Assembly: GCA_016714905.1 (NCBI GenBank)
Contig: JADKBW010000008.1
Location: 131,001-195,000 of the forward strand
Direction: 5' to 3'
DNA from: Flavobacterium sp.
GTDB lineage: Bacteria > Bacteroidota > Bacteroidia > Flavobacteriales > Flavobacteriaceae
DNA length: 64,000 bases
Position 1 is the first letter of the stretch, and each line of letters opens with the position of its first letter. Of the stretch, positions 47,472 through 56,148 are shown piece by piece. The position numbers and the translations under genes were made by a program. The notes under the pieces are model-generated. The model had not been told where the DNA came from, ran no database searches, and was given only the letters and a program-made list of their open reading frames with translations.

Positions 47472-48326
47472 ATGAAAAAAATTACCATACTCATTCATTG
47501 CGAAGATCAAAAAGGAATTATTGCCGCCGTAACCAATTATATAGCAGGCATTGATGGAAATATTGTGTATCTCGACCAACATGTAGATGCCGATCAAAAC
47601 GTGTTTTTTATGCGATTGGAATGCGACATGATGAATGAAAGTTGGAGTTTGGAGATGATTCGCAGCGATTTTCAAATCAATTTGGCGAATCGATTTAAGA
47701 TGTCGTGGGAAATGCACACCACGGATCAAAAGCCGCGAATGGCGTTGTTTGTGTCGAAATACGACCATTGTTTGTATGACATTTTGGGGCGTTATAGCAC
47801 AGGTGAATTGCCGTTAGAAATTCCGTTAATCTTGAGTAATCACGTCGATTTAAAACCAATTGCAGATAAGTTCGAGATTCCGTTTCGTCACGTGCCTTTT
47901 ACCAAAGAAATCAAAGAACAAGGTGAAGCAGCGCAAATTGCGATTCTTCAGGAATTCAACATTGATTTTATCGTCTTGGCGCGTTATATGCAAATTATCA
48001 CGCCCAATTTGATTTCGATGTATAAGAATAGAATCATCAATATTCATCATTCGTTTTTGCCCGCTTTTCCTGGTGCCAAGCCGTATCATTCGGCGTTTAA
48101 GCGTGGTGTTAAAATTATTGGTGCGACGAGTCACTATGTTACGGAAGAATTGGATGAAGGTCCAATTATCGAGCAAGATATTACACGCGTTTTGCACAGT
48201 CATTCAATTGAAGATTTTATCATGAAAGGGCGCGACTTAGAGCGTATTGTTTTAGCAAGAGCAATCAAGTTGCATGCGGAAAGAAAAACAATGGTCTATA
48301 ACAATCGGACGGTAATTTTTTCTTAA
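47472..48326 (+). CDS. purU: Formyltetrahydrofolate deformylase
   Basis: 284 residues. N-terminal ACT domain (ILIHCEDQKGIIAAVTNYIAGIDGNIVYLDQHVD), then a formyltransferase-type hydrolase domain: MALFVSKYDHCLYDIL, VLARYMQIITPNLI, NIHHSFLPAFPGAKPYHSAFKRGVKIIGAT with the catalytic His, and EELDEGPIIEQD with the catalytic Asp. Hydrolyses 10-formyl-THF to formate and THF, supplying formate for purine synthesis and balancing one-carbon pools. Monocistronic between repeat-bearing gaps. Confidence 0.95.
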   Translation: MKKITILIHCEDQKGIIAAVTNYIAGIDGNIVYLDQHVDADQNVFFMRLECDMMNESWSLEMIRSDFQINLANRFKMSWEMHTTDQKPRMALFVSKYDHCLYDILGRYSTGELPLEIPLILSNHVDLKPIADKFEIPFRHVPFTKEIKEQGEAAQIAILQEFNIDFIVLARYMQIITPNLISMYKNRIINIHHSFLPAFPGAKPYHSAFKRGVKIIGATSHYVTEELDEGPIIEQDITRVLHSHSIEDFIMKGRDLERIVLARAIKLHAERKTMVYNNRTVIFS

Positions 48327-48373
48327 TATCTTTAGCGGTATGTTATTTGCTAGAGTCGCAAAAAATTATAATT

Positions 48374-49096
48374 ATGAAAAAAGTACTTTTTATCTTGATG
48401 TTCGTTCCGAGTATGAGTTTTGCGCAATGGCAAGATGTCTTGAATAAGGTAAAAGATGAAATCACAAAAGCAACATCTACTACGGGAACCGTTGATATTG
48501 CCGGTGGATTGAAAGAAGCTTTACAAAATGGCGTGAGCAAACAGGTGACCAAATTGACTGCAACCGATGGTTTTTACAAAAATGAATTGGTCAAAATTGT
48601 ACTTCCTGAGGAACTGCAAAAAGTCGATAAGACTTTGAGAAAAATGGGGATGAGTAAATTGGCCAACGATGGCATCAAATCGTTGAATCGTGCGGCGGAA
48701 GATGCAGTAAAAGAGTCCACTCCTATTTTTGTGAATGCAATAACGAGCATGTCTTTTTCAGATGCCAAATCAATTTTGATGGGTAATGAAGTTTCAGCGA
48801 CAGACTATCTAAAAGGTTCTACTTCCTCGGCATTGTATGTAAAATTTAGCCCAGTGATTCAGAAATCGATTGGAAAAGTCGGTGCTGATAAAATTTGGGC
48901 AACCATTATCAAGAAATACAACGCGATTCCATTGGTGTCTAAAGTCAATCCAGATCTTACGGATTATGTTACCAACAAATCGATGGATGGCGTTTTTAAG
49001 ATGATTGCGGTGGAAGAGAAAAACATCAGAACCAATTTCAATTCGAGAACCAGCGAGACGTTGAAGAAAGTTTTTGCGCTACAGGATAAGAAGTAA
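48374..49096 (+). CDS. DUF4197 family secreted protein
   Basis: 240 residues from ATG 48374 (MKKVLFILMFVPSMSFAQ signal peptide); nine in-frame codons upstream are not conserved. Features: GGLKEALQNGVSKQVTKL, GFYKNELVKIVLPEEL, LNRAAEDAVKESTPIFVNAITSM, YLKGSTSSALYVKF, VNPDLTDYVTNKSMDGVFKMI. This is the DUF4197 pattern. Periplasmic, all-helical; no biochemical function is established. Confidence 0.85.
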   Translation: MKKVLFILMFVPSMSFAQWQDVLNKVKDEITKATSTTGTVDIAGGLKEALQNGVSKQVTKLTATDGFYKNELVKIVLPEELQKVDKTLRKMGMSKLANDGIKSLNRAAEDAVKESTPIFVNAITSMSFSDAKSILMGNEVSATDYLKGSTSSALYVKFSPVIQKSIGKVGADKIWATIIKKYNAIPLVSKVNPDLTDYVTNKSMDGVFKMIAVEEKNIRTNFNSRTSETLKKVFALQDKK

Positions 49097-49106
49097 TTTC
49101 TTATTT

Positions 49107-49162
49107 GTTTAATCGTGGATTCGTTTAATCGCTTAACCAAATTAACGAATCCACGATTAAAC
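49107..49162. repeat. Octanucleotide-unit hairpin 2
   Basis: 19-bp perfect inverted repeat: GTTTAATCGTGGATTCGTT at 49107-49125 and its complement at 49144-49162. The right arm and what follows read as 8-nt steps (AACGAATC, CACGATTA, AACGATTA). It begins 11 bp after the DUF4197 stop. Confidence 0.82.
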
Positions 49163-49300
49163 GATTAACCAATTTTTCAAACCTTAACACAAGTTCAACA
49201 AACAAATAACATACTGTTAACTAGATGACAAACTAATTAGGTTGACATTTGTATCATAATAAAAGGTTTTTATTATTTTGGTTTAGAGTTAGTTTATAAG

Positions 49301-49332
49301 AAGCCACGTCCTCATATGCGTGGCTTTTTTTT
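49301..49332 (+). terminator. Strong hairpin terminator
   Basis: AAGCCACG / CGTGGCTT stem with a 10-nt loop and a T8 tail on the plus strand. It is 205 bp after the DUF4197 stop, so it may end a separate short transcript. Confidence 0.8.
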
Positions 49333-50116
49333 ATGCAATTTTCTGAAGAAAGGAAATTACGTTTTGGTTGAAGATGGCGGGTTGCTCTACATTCACCACG
49401 TGACCACATTGCTCGATAACAAACAACTCCGAAGATCGATAGTGCTTTTCGACTACTTTTCGCACGGAAGGCAAAAACATATAATCTTCATTTCCCATCA
49501 CATAAAGTGTTGGTATATTGAGTTCTACTTGGCGAAACCAGCGCAATACCGGGTTGATTTCGGCGGTGAGTTTAAACCATTTGATAAACTCTTTTTGATA
49601 CAATTTCTTCGCTTCATTAATAAAAAGCAATCGCGATTGTTTGTGACTTTTTTTTGGCATAATGACGAAAGCGAAAAAGCGGTACAAGACCAAATAAGGC
49701 AGGACGTACTTAAAGACATTTCCCAATCGCATGAGGATTTGCGAGCGGAAATTCATTTTAAGAATGGCACCACCTAAAATCATGCTTTGCACTCGATTGG
49801 GATACATTTCCGCCAATTGTCGAATTAAAATAGTGCCGAGCGAAATACCTACAAAATGGGATTTTTCAATCTTGAGATGATCCAAAACCTCTAAAATATC
49901 ATTCGCCAAAGCCGAAAATGTATATTTCTTTTGAAACGCTTCTTTTAATGTTGGCTGCGAATTGCCATGACCACGAAGATCTAGCAACAAAACATTGAAG
50001 TGCTTTTGAAAATCTCGAATTTGCTTAAACCAAATAGAAGAACTACCGCCCGCGCCATGCACAAAAGTTACCCATTGGTCGCTTGATTTGTTGGGATATA
50101 TGGTATAGTTGATCAA
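49331..50116 (-). CDS. Alpha/beta hydrolase
   Basis: 261 residues. Alpha/beta hydrolase fold: VTFVHGAGGSSSIWFKQI (oxyanion hole HG), LLLDLRGHGNSQP, HFVGISLGTILIRQLAEMYP (nucleophile Ser in GxSxG), VMGNEDYMF (acid) and EQCGHVVNVEQP (catalytic His). All three triad positions are present. No signal peptide, so cytoplasmic. The substrate cannot be told from the sequence; its nearest relatives in layout include esterases and haloalkane-dehalogenase-like enzymes. Confidence 0.9.
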   Translation of the reverse strand: MINYTIYPNKSSDQWVTFVHGAGGSSSIWFKQIRDFQKHFNVLLLDLRGHGNSQPTLKEAFQKKYTFSALANDILEVLDHLKIEKSHFVGISLGTILIRQLAEMYPNRVQSMILGGAILKMNFRSQILMRLGNVFKYVLPYLVLYRFFAFVIMPKKSHKQSRLLFINEAKKLYQKEFIKWFKLTAEINPVLRWFRQVELNIPTLYVMGNEDYMFLPSVRKVVEKHYRSSELFVIEQCGHVVNVEQPAIFNQNVISFLQKIA

Positions 50117-50173
50117 CTTGATTTTTTTGTAAATGTAGAGAAAGATTTGGAATCTACGATTTACGATTTGGAA

Positions 50174-50209
50174 TTTAGCGTCGCTCCGTTCGGCTGCGCC
50201 TCGGGTGGG
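50174..50209. repeat. Fragment of the GC-rich intergenic element
   Basis: TTTAGCGTCGCTCCGTTCGG then GCCTCGGGTGGG. It resembles the left part of the element at 63834 (TTTAGCTCCGCTCAGTTCGG ... GCCTCGGGTGGG). GC-rich in an AT-rich gap. Confidence 0.55.
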
Positions 50210-50237
50210 ATTTGAAATTTGGAATTTGGAATTTTAA
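50210..50237. repeat. ATTTGGA heptanucleotide array
   Basis: Four consecutive 7-nt units (ATTTGAA, ATTTGGA, ATTTGGA, ATTTTAA) ending 2 bp before the stop of the minus gene at 50240. Confidence 0.75.
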
Positions 50238-50239
50238 AA

Positions 50240-51037
50240 TCATAACTTACCATGCAAAGCCTTGAAATACGAGAGCGCCTTCAGCAATCGACTGCCATAC
50301 CAACTGAACATTTCGCCATCGACAAACACTGTTTTGGCATGATGTGTAAATCGACCGATTTCAAAAGCATCTTCTTCTTTGAACGGATAAGGTTCAGATG
50401 AAAGGAACACGACGTCGGGATCACCTTCGAGTCTAATTTTCTTGATTTCAATCTCGGGATATCTTCCTAGGTTTTCATAGATGTTTTGAAAGTGATTGAG
50501 CTTCAATATCTCATTGATATAATTGTCTGAACCTGCGACCATATATGGATTCTTCCAAATAAAATAAGCTGCTTTTTGAATGGGTTTTTCTTTGATAAAA
50601 GACTTAAAATCCGTCAAAGCAAATTGCAACTTATCATTCCATTTTTGCGCTTCGGTGCGGCAATTGAAAAGCAATCCAAAATCGGTGATCATTTGAAAAT
50701 TATCTTCTATGGTGCGGATGTCCGTCACCCAAACTGGACAAATTTCCCTCAGTTCTTCCACCATTTCCAGTGTGTTTTCCTCTTTATTACAAATAATAAT
50801 ATCGGGTTGCAATGCGATTATCTTATCGTAATGCACTTGTTTCGTTCCACCAACTATTTTCTTGGTTGATTTGAAATGAAAAGGATGTACGCAGAATTTG
50901 GTGATGCCGACGATTTGCTCCTCTAAACCCAACTCAAAAAGCAATTCGGTTTGAGATGGAACAAGCGAAACGATTCTCTTTGGGGAAGATTCGAAGGTAT
51001 GAAATGTACCAAGTTGATCCGCTAAAATTTTCTTCAC
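50240..51037 (-). CDS. BtuF-like helical-backbone metal receptor, no signal peptide
   Basis: 265 residues of the cobalamin/siderophore-binding periplasmic-protein fold: RIVSLVPSQTELLFELGLEEQIVGITKFCVHP, KIVGGTKQVHYDKIIALQPDIIICNKEENT, VWVTDIRTIEDNFQMI, PYMVAGSDNYINEIL, GDPDVVFLSSEPYPFKEED and HHAKTVFVDGEMFSWYGSRLLKAL. The start MKKILADQLGTFHTFESSP has no hydrophobic leader, and no permease or ATPase gene is adjacent. Homologues without leaders are common in Bacteroidetes and annotated as cobalamin-binding; the role is unclear. Confidence 0.83.
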   Translation of the reverse strand: MKKILADQLGTFHTFESSPKRIVSLVPSQTELLFELGLEEQIVGITKFCVHPFHFKSTKKIVGGTKQVHYDKIIALQPDIIICNKEENTLEMVEELREICPVWVTDIRTIEDNFQMITDFGLLFNCRTEAQKWNDKLQFALTDFKSFIKEKPIQKAAYFIWKNPYMVAGSDNYINEILKLNHFQNIYENLGRYPEIEIKKIRLEGDPDVVFLSSEPYPFKEEDAFEIGRFTHHAKTVFVDGEMFSWYGSRLLKALSYFKALHGKL

Positions 51038-51180
51038 GACTACTTTTTGTAATTATTGGTAAAAATATTGAATTACATGGTTATTCAGAGTATTTGTGTA
51101 TAGTTTTAATATAGGTCAACATATACTTAACAGTAGTTAATTTGTATCACTTTTGCAAAGTAACTCTCAAACCAAATCAA

Positions 51181-52776
51181 ATGCGCCATTCTTTTCTGTT
51201 TGTATCCTTCTTGCTTTCTACTTTTTTACATTCACAGGTTCAAACGCTAACGGATAACTTCCAAGGATCTGGTAATATTGCGACATGGTCTGGTGATGAT
51301 TGCGGAATGGACAACAACTTCACAAACCCTTTTCAAACTACTTCAAACAATTCCACAAAAGTCCTCAAATATTCTGATATTGGTGGTCAGTATGCAAATA
51401 TTCGTTTTGATACCGGTTCAAATTTTAATTTGACCGCAAATAGTACGTTTTCACTGAAAATATATGTTCCTTCTTCAGGGATTACGGGAGTTCAACCCAA
51501 TCAAATATCATTAAAACTTCAAAATGGTTCTTTAACTGAGCCATGGTCCACACAGTGCGAAATCATTAAAACAATTGTTTTAAATCAATGGCAAGTAATT
51601 ACTTTCAACTTTGCGACAGACAACTTTATTAATTTAAATGGAGGTTCGCCAAATCCCCTTTACCGATCTGATTTTAATAGAGTAGTACTTCAGATCAATG
51701 GAGAAAATAATAACGATCAAGTTGTCGCTTATTTAGATGATTTTATTTACACTTTCGCAGCTGGTCCCGTTTTTAACAACTTAGTTTGGTCTGACGAATT
51801 TAATGGAAGCGGTGCAATAAATACCACCAATTGGTTTCAACAAACACAATTGCCCGACGGAGGAAGTTGGTATAATGGCGAATTGCAGCATTATACAAAC
51901 CGTCAAGTCAATTCATTTCTGAGTAATGGTGCACTCAATATAGTGGCGAAAAGGGAAAATTTTACAGATCAAGGGCAAACAAAGCAATTTACCTCTGCAC
52001 GATTAAACTCGAAATTTGCTTTTAAATATGGTCGAGTTGAAGCGCGAATAAAATTGCCAACTGGTGCTGGAACTTGGCCTGCATTCTGGATGCTTGGTAA
52101 AAATATAATTGAGCCAGGCGCTTTTTGGTCTAGCACAAATGGAACGGTCGCATGGCCAGCGTGCGGCGAAATAGATATCATGGAGCATTGGGGAAACAAT
52201 CAAAACTATGTTCAAAGTGCCATGCATACGCCTTCGAGCTTTGGTAGTACAGTAAATTATGGTGGACAAACAATCAGCACCGCATCAAGTGAATTTCATA
52301 TTTATACCTTAGAATGGACGGCAGAAAGAATGGTTTTTAGTGTTGACAACGCAGTACATTATATCTATAATCCAGCCATCAAAAATGCAAGTACGTGGCC
52401 TTTCGATGCCCCGCAGTACCTTTTACTAAATGTAGCGATTGATTCAAATATTACCCCTAGTTTTCTGCAAAGCACTATGGAAGTGGACTACGTAAGAGTC
52501 TATCAGGAAAACGCATTGTCAATTGCGGATCAAACGAGTTTGAGTGATATCATTGTGTATCCAAATCCGGTTTCAAATAGGATTACCATTCAGATACCAA
52601 ACCATCTTTTGGGAACGAAAGGAAAAATATATTCAATTTTAGGTCAGGAAGTGAGTTCCTTTTCCTTAAATGAAATACAGGGCTCTATTGATGTTTCTCA
52701 CTTTAAAAATGGAATTTACTTCTTAAATTTAGAAATTGAAAATGGATTCAAAACCTTTAAAATTATCAAGAATTAG
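51181..52776 (+). CDS. Family GH16 beta-glucanase (laminarinase-like) with T9SS sorting domain
   Basis: 531 residues from ATG 51181. Signal peptide (FLFVSFLLSTFLHSQ), an N-terminal carbohydrate-binding-like beta domain (about 22-205), a GH16 domain (about 212-455) with GELQHYTNRQVNSF, FKYGRVEARIKLPTGAGTWPAFWML, the catalytic GEIDIMEHWG (E-x-D-x-x-E), HIYTLEWTAERMVFSVDN and VDYVRVYQ, and a T9SS domain (VYPNPVSNR ... GIYFLNL ... FKIIKN). It should cut beta-1,3(4)-glucans outside the cell. No SusC/D pair lies nearby, so it is not in a PUL in this window. Its end overlaps pyrF by 11 bp. Confidence 0.93.
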   Translation: MRHSFLFVSFLLSTFLHSQVQTLTDNFQGSGNIATWSGDDCGMDNNFTNPFQTTSNNSTKVLKYSDIGGQYANIRFDTGSNFNLTANSTFSLKIYVPSSGITGVQPNQISLKLQNGSLTEPWSTQCEIIKTIVLNQWQVITFNFATDNFINLNGGSPNPLYRSDFNRVVLQINGENNNDQVVAYLDDFIYTFAAGPVFNNLVWSDEFNGSGAINTTNWFQQTQLPDGGSWYNGELQHYTNRQVNSFLSNGALNIVAKRENFTDQGQTKQFTSARLNSKFAFKYGRVEARIKLPTGAGTWPAFWMLGKNIIEPGAFWSSTNGTVAWPACGEIDIMEHWGNNQNYVQSAMHTPSSFGSTVNYGGQTISTASSEFHIYTLEWTAERMVFSVDNAVHYIYNPAIKNASTWPFDAPQYLLLNVAIDSNITPSFLQSTMEVDYVRVYQENALSIADQTSLSDIIVYPNPVSNRITIQIPNHLLGTKGKIYSILGQEVSSFSLNEIQGSIDVSHFKNGIYFLNLEIENGFKTFKIIKN

Positions 52777-53590
52777 CAAACCTTAAAATTAGTTCCATTT
52801 CTTTTTTTATTTTAAGCGCTTCTGCTCTCGAATCTTGGGCAAAATTTTCTCCACTAGAAGCATAAATAATCGCGCGTGAAGAATTGATTAACAATCCAAT
52901 AGCGTCATTCATTCCGTATCGACAAACGTCTTGTAAATTGCCGCCTTGTGCGCCAACTCCAGGAACCAGTAAGAAACTGTCAGGGACAATTTTTCGGATT
53001 TCAGCAAAATACTCCGCTTTTGTTGCTCCTACCACATACATTAAATTTTGGGCGTTTTTCCATGTTTTGGATGTTTCTAGGACTTGCTGGTATAATGGTG
53101 TTCCCGCAACATTTTGGGTTTGAAAATCGAAGGCGCCTTCGTTGGAGGTTAGCGCCAACAATATGGTATGTTTGTTTTCAAAGGCGAGAAAAGGTTCTAC
53201 AGAATCTTTGCCCATATATGGCGCAACGGTCACCGAATCAAAATTGAGATCTTCTAAAAAAGCCTTGGCATACATGCTCGAAGTATTTCCGATATCGCCC
53301 CGTTTGGCATCTGCAATGGTGAAGATTTCTGGATATTTTTCGTTGATATACTTGATGGTTTTTTCTAGCGATTGCCAACCTTTTAGACCATACGCTTCAT
53401 AAAAAGCCGTGTTGGGTTTATAAGAAACGCACAAATCATGCGTAGCGTCGATAATGGCTTTGTTGAATTCGAAAATAGGATCTTCGACTTGCAACAAATG
53501 CGGTGGGATTTTGGTCAAATCGACATCTAGTCCAATGCATAAAAAGGTTTTTTTGAGGTGGATTTGCTGGGTGAGTTGTTGTGTGGTCAT
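52766..53590 (-). CDS. pyrF: Orotidine 5'-phosphate decarboxylase (type 2)
   Basis: 274 residues. Makes UMP from OMP. Visible: FLCIGLDVDLTKIP, SYKPNTAFYEAYG, FTIADAKRGDIGNTSSMYA (the DxKxxDI catalytic loop), VTVAPYMGKDSV, VVGATKAEYF, LLVPGVGAQGG and INSSRAIIYASSGENF. The length and the MTTQQLTQQI start fit the long type-2 subfamily. The leader has three heptanucleotide units (53597-53617). Confidence 0.96.
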   Translation of the reverse strand: MTTQQLTQQIHLKKTFLCIGLDVDLTKIPPHLLQVEDPIFEFNKAIIDATHDLCVSYKPNTAFYEAYGLKGWQSLEKTIKYINEKYPEIFTIADAKRGDIGNTSSMYAKAFLEDLNFDSVTVAPYMGKDSVEPFLAFENKHTILLALTSNEGAFDFQTQNVAGTPLYQQVLETSKTWKNAQNLMYVVGATKAEYFAEIRKIVPDSFLLVPGVGAQGGNLQDVCRYGMNDAIGLLINSSRAIIYASSGENFAQDSRAEALKIKKEMELILRFANS

Positions 53591-53596
53591 TGATGG

Positions 53597-53617
53597 GTTG
53601 TCTGTTGTGTGTTGTCA
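53597..53617. repeat. Heptanucleotide array, leader of pyrF
   Basis: Three 7-nt units, GTTGTCT, GTTGTGT, GTTGTCA, starting 6 bp before the pyrF start codon. Confidence 0.75.
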
Positions 53618-53623
53618 GTTTGC

Positions 53624-53690
53624 CACAAAGGCACGAAGGCTCAAAGTTAAGGAAAGGTTTTTGGCTCACAAAGACGCAGAGGCGCAAAGT
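53624..53690. repeat. Octanucleotide arrays in the pyrF-prfA gap
   Basis: Two runs of three 8-nt steps: CACAAAGG, CACGAAGG, CTCAAAGT (53624-53647) and CACAAAGA, CGCAGAGG, CGCAAAGT (53667-53690). The 364-bp gap 53591-53954 also holds the heptad array, repeat copy D and the prfA terminator; I see no gene in it. Confidence 0.7.
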
Positions 53691-53802
53691 TATAATAGAT
53701 TTTAAGACTATTAGATTTAAAGACTTTAAGATTGTAAGATATAAATTTCGAATGCTCGTACAGTCTTACAATCATAGAATCTTACTGTCTAATTTCTCAA
53801 CA

Positions 53803-53891
53803 GCCCTAGCCCCGATTGCAGCAAGTATCCTCGCAGAGATTGTTTCACCAATTCGCTTTGCTCGTGTCTGCGGAAAGCGGGATTAGCTCCT
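53803..53891 (+). repeat. Dispersed TAGCCC...TAGCTCCT element, copy D
   Basis: CCCTAGCCCCGATTGCAGCA, TATCCTCGCAGAGATTG, then a diverged middle, and GCGGAAAGCGGGATTAGCTCCT. The borders are conserved; the middle lacks the U/A-rich hairpin of the other copies. Confidence 0.75.
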
Positions 53892-53923
53892 AAAAAAAAT
53901 GCCACACTACTAGAATGTGGCAT
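53892..53923 (-). terminator. Terminator of prfA
   Basis: ATGCCACA / TGTGGCAT stem with a T8 tail on the minus strand (A8 at 53892-53899), 31 bp after the prfA stop. Confidence 0.85.
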
Positions 53924-53954
53924 CTTGATTTCTTGCATCTTGCATCTTTTTCCT

Positions 53955-55028
53955 TTAAAAAACTTCGCTTTCTTTCAATTTCTCCATGTTGTTGACCAAT
54001 TGGAGTTCATCAACAAATTTTTGAATTTTCCCGTTCATTACCCCATCCATATCAAAAACATCTAATCCGATTCTGTGATCGGTCACACGACCTTGTGCGT
54101 AATTGTAGGTACGAATCTTTGCTGAACGGTCACCTGAACTTACTTGCGAGGTACGTTTTACAGCATCTTCCGCTTCTTTTTTCGCCAATTCTTGCTCGTA
54201 CAAACGGGAGCGTAAAACCGTTAATGCTTTGTCTTTGTTCTTATGCTGCGATTTTTGATCCTGACACTGCGCCACCAATCCAGTTGGAATGTGCGTCAAA
54301 CGAACAGCTGATTTGGTGGTATTTACCGACTGACCACCTGGACCCGATGAACAGAAAAAATCTACACGAACGTCATTCATATCAATTTGTACGTCAAATT
54401 CTTCCGCTTCCGGCAACACCATAACGGTAGCAGCAGAAGTATGCACACGACCTTGCGTTTCCGTTTGTGGCACACGTTGTACACGGTGAACGCCAGCTTC
54501 AAATTTTAAAGTTCCGTAGACATCCTCACCAGTCACTTCAAAAATAATCTCTTTAAATCCACCGGAAGTTCCTTCATTCATATCTACCACAGAAGTTCTC
54601 CAGCCACGACCTTCGCAGTATTTCGTATACATACGAAACAAATCGCCTGCAAAAATAGAGGCTTCGTCTCCACCAGTTCCTGCGCGGATTTCGACCATGA
54701 CGTTCTTTGCATCTTCCGCATCTTTTGGGATGAGCATAAATTTGATTTCTTCTTCTAATTCTGGCAGTCGGCCTTTGGCTTCATCGAGTTGCATTTTGGC
54801 CATTTCTACCATTTCAGCATCCGAACCATCAGCGATAATTTCGTTGGCTTCTTCAATATTAGCAACAAGCAAAACGTGCTCCTCACGTTTTTCCATTAAT
54901 CCTTTCAGTCCTTTGTATTCTTGATTGAGTAACACATAACGCTTTTGATCGGCTATCACATCAGGCTGAATAATCAAGTCTGAAATTTCGTCGAAGCGCT
55001 GTTTTACGTATTGTAATCTATCTAACAT
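53955..55028 (-). CDS. prfA: Peptide chain release factor 1
   Basis: 357 residues. Releases the finished peptide at UAA and UAG. Domains: N-terminal helical part, the PCRF domain (VMVEIRAGTGGDEASIFAGDLFRMY), the codon-reading region, and the catalytic GGQ loop in CSSGPGGQSVNTTKSAVRLTHIP. RIRTYNYAQGRVTDHRIG near the C-terminus is RF1-like. Length and motifs are normal. Gln in GGQ is the residue usually methylated by PrmC. Confidence 0.97.
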   Translation of the reverse strand: MLDRLQYVKQRFDEISDLIIQPDVIADQKRYVLLNQEYKGLKGLMEKREEHVLLVANIEEANEIIADGSDAEMVEMAKMQLDEAKGRLPELEEEIKFMLIPKDAEDAKNVMVEIRAGTGGDEASIFAGDLFRMYTKYCEGRGWRTSVVDMNEGTSGGFKEIIFEVTGEDVYGTLKFEAGVHRVQRVPQTETQGRVHTSAATVMVLPEAEEFDVQIDMNDVRVDFFCSSGPGGQSVNTTKSAVRLTHIPTGLVAQCQDQKSQHKNKDKALTVLRSRLYEQELAKKEAEDAVKRTSQVSSGDRSAKIRTYNYAQGRVTDHRIGLDVFDMDGVMNGKIQKFVDELQLVNNMEKLKESEVF

Positions 55029-55084
55029 GGTATGCTATCTTTTTTTTGGTGTGCAAATTTAAGTAAAAATATTGTAGATTTTTC

Positions 55085-55105
55085 GATTTTGGATTTTAGA
55101 TTTTT
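55085..55105. repeat. GATTTTN heptanucleotide array
   Basis: Three 7-nt units GATTTTG, GATTTTA, GATTTTT, upstream of prfA and abutting repeat copy E. Confidence 0.68.
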
Positions 55106-55106
55106 T

Positions 55107-55238
55107 AGGAGCTAATTCCAGCTGTTCGCTAACCCGAGCGAAGCGAACGGACCGAACACATAACTAAACAATTATAATATGTGAGGTAATCTTTTTTGCT
55201 CAAAAAAAGAGCAAAAAAGGATACCGCTGCCATCTGGG
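55107..55238 (-). repeat. Dispersed element, copy E (extended)
   Basis: On the minus strand: GCCCAGATGGCAGCGGTATC, then CTTTTTTGCTC paired with GAGCAAAAAAG, an inserted GC-rich palindromic stretch (CGTTCGCTTCGCTCGGGTTAG), and GGAATTAGCTCCT. It fills the gap between prfA and the lipoprotein gene at 55295. Confidence 0.8.
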
Positions 55239-55294
55239 CAATGGCATTTTTTTACTAATATTGTATGTTCTTAAAATCAAACTATTCTCTTTCA

Positions 55295-55774
55295 ATGAAA
55301 AATATTATAGTACTATTTGTTATCGCAACAGCCTTATCGGCGTGTAAGAAAGAATCCAAAGAAAATAAACTCAAAACCATGGATTGGCTTGTAGGAACTT
55401 GGGAAAACAATTCAGAATTTGGCGAGCTACAGGAAAGTTGGGAAAAAGTAAATGATAGTGTTTTTCAAGGTTATTCCTATATGATTAAAGGCAAAGACAC
55501 CCTTCATAGCGAAAGCATCGCAATGGAAATCAAAGATGAACAAGTGCTGTACGTTCCTATTGTAAAAGGGCAAAACAACGACCAACCGGTTGTGTTTTTA
55601 CTGACAAAGCAAACGCCAAAGCAGTTGGTTTTCGAAAATCCAAATCACGATTACCCAAAGAAAATTACATACAATAAAATCACTTCCGACAGTTTGGTTG
55701 CCGTTATTTCTGGCACACAACGTGGCAAAGCAAGTTCAGACAGCTTTCCGATGAAAAGAAAAAATAACAATACT
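55295..55774 (+). CDS. DUF6265-like small lipoprotein
   Basis: About 157 residues from ATG 55295. Lipobox ATALSACKKE. The body MDWLVGTWENNSEFGELQESWEKVNDSVFQGYSY ... LVFENPNHDYPKKITY is the lipocalin-like DUF6265 pattern. As written the frame runs on into the next gene. One more A in the run just after FPMKRK (about 55758-55764) would give a TAA stop, so I end it here. Function unknown. Confidence 0.75.
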
Positions 55775-56128
55775 ATGATGAAACTCGTTCTAACATTCGT
55801 CTCTGTTTTTATGTTTGGATTATTCCAACAAGAAACGCCAAAACTAAACGGAACGTATCGCAGTGTCTTTGAAAAAAAATACGAACAGCAGACATTCAAA
55901 ATGGTCTTCGTTGATTCAATTTTCAAGAAAGTGATGCCAGATGCGGTGATGTATAAAGGGAAAATAAAATACGAAAAATTCCGAGCTGTGCTGCGCTATT
56001 CCTCAGATGACAATCCAATTGAGATTGACAAACGCGACTTTGGCAAAGACACGATGAAGTTTACGACCAAAAGCAAAATTGATCTTTCTAAGACTGTTGC
56101 TCGCGGTTTTATGGTTAAAATAAATTAA
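55775..56128 (+). CDS. Small secreted hypothetical protein
   Basis: 117 residues from ATG 55775 (MMKLVLTFVSVFMFGLFQQE). It has its own signal-like leader, which would be pointless in the middle of a fused protein. The rest, LNGTYRSVFEKKYEQQTFKMVFVDS ... MPDAVMYKGKIKYEKFRAVLRYS, is beta-rich with no recognised domain. It is in frame with the upstream lipoprotein only because of the suspected one-base deletion. Confidence 0.65.
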   Translation: MMKLVLTFVSVFMFGLFQQETPKLNGTYRSVFEKKYEQQTFKMVFVDSIFKKVMPDAVMYKGKIKYEKFRAVLRYSSDDNPIEIDKRDFGKDTMKFTTKSKIDLSKTVARGFMVKIN

Positions 56129-56148
56129 TAGAAACTGTTGTTAAAAGC

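Noticed and set aside
51181..52776. Polysaccharide utilisation locus around the GH16 gene
   Set aside because: No SusC/SusD-like or other glycosidase genes are adjacent; neighbours are pyrF and a metal-receptor gene.
55295..56128. A real DUF6265 fusion protein
   Set aside because: An internal second signal peptide and a one-base-away stop make two genes more likely.
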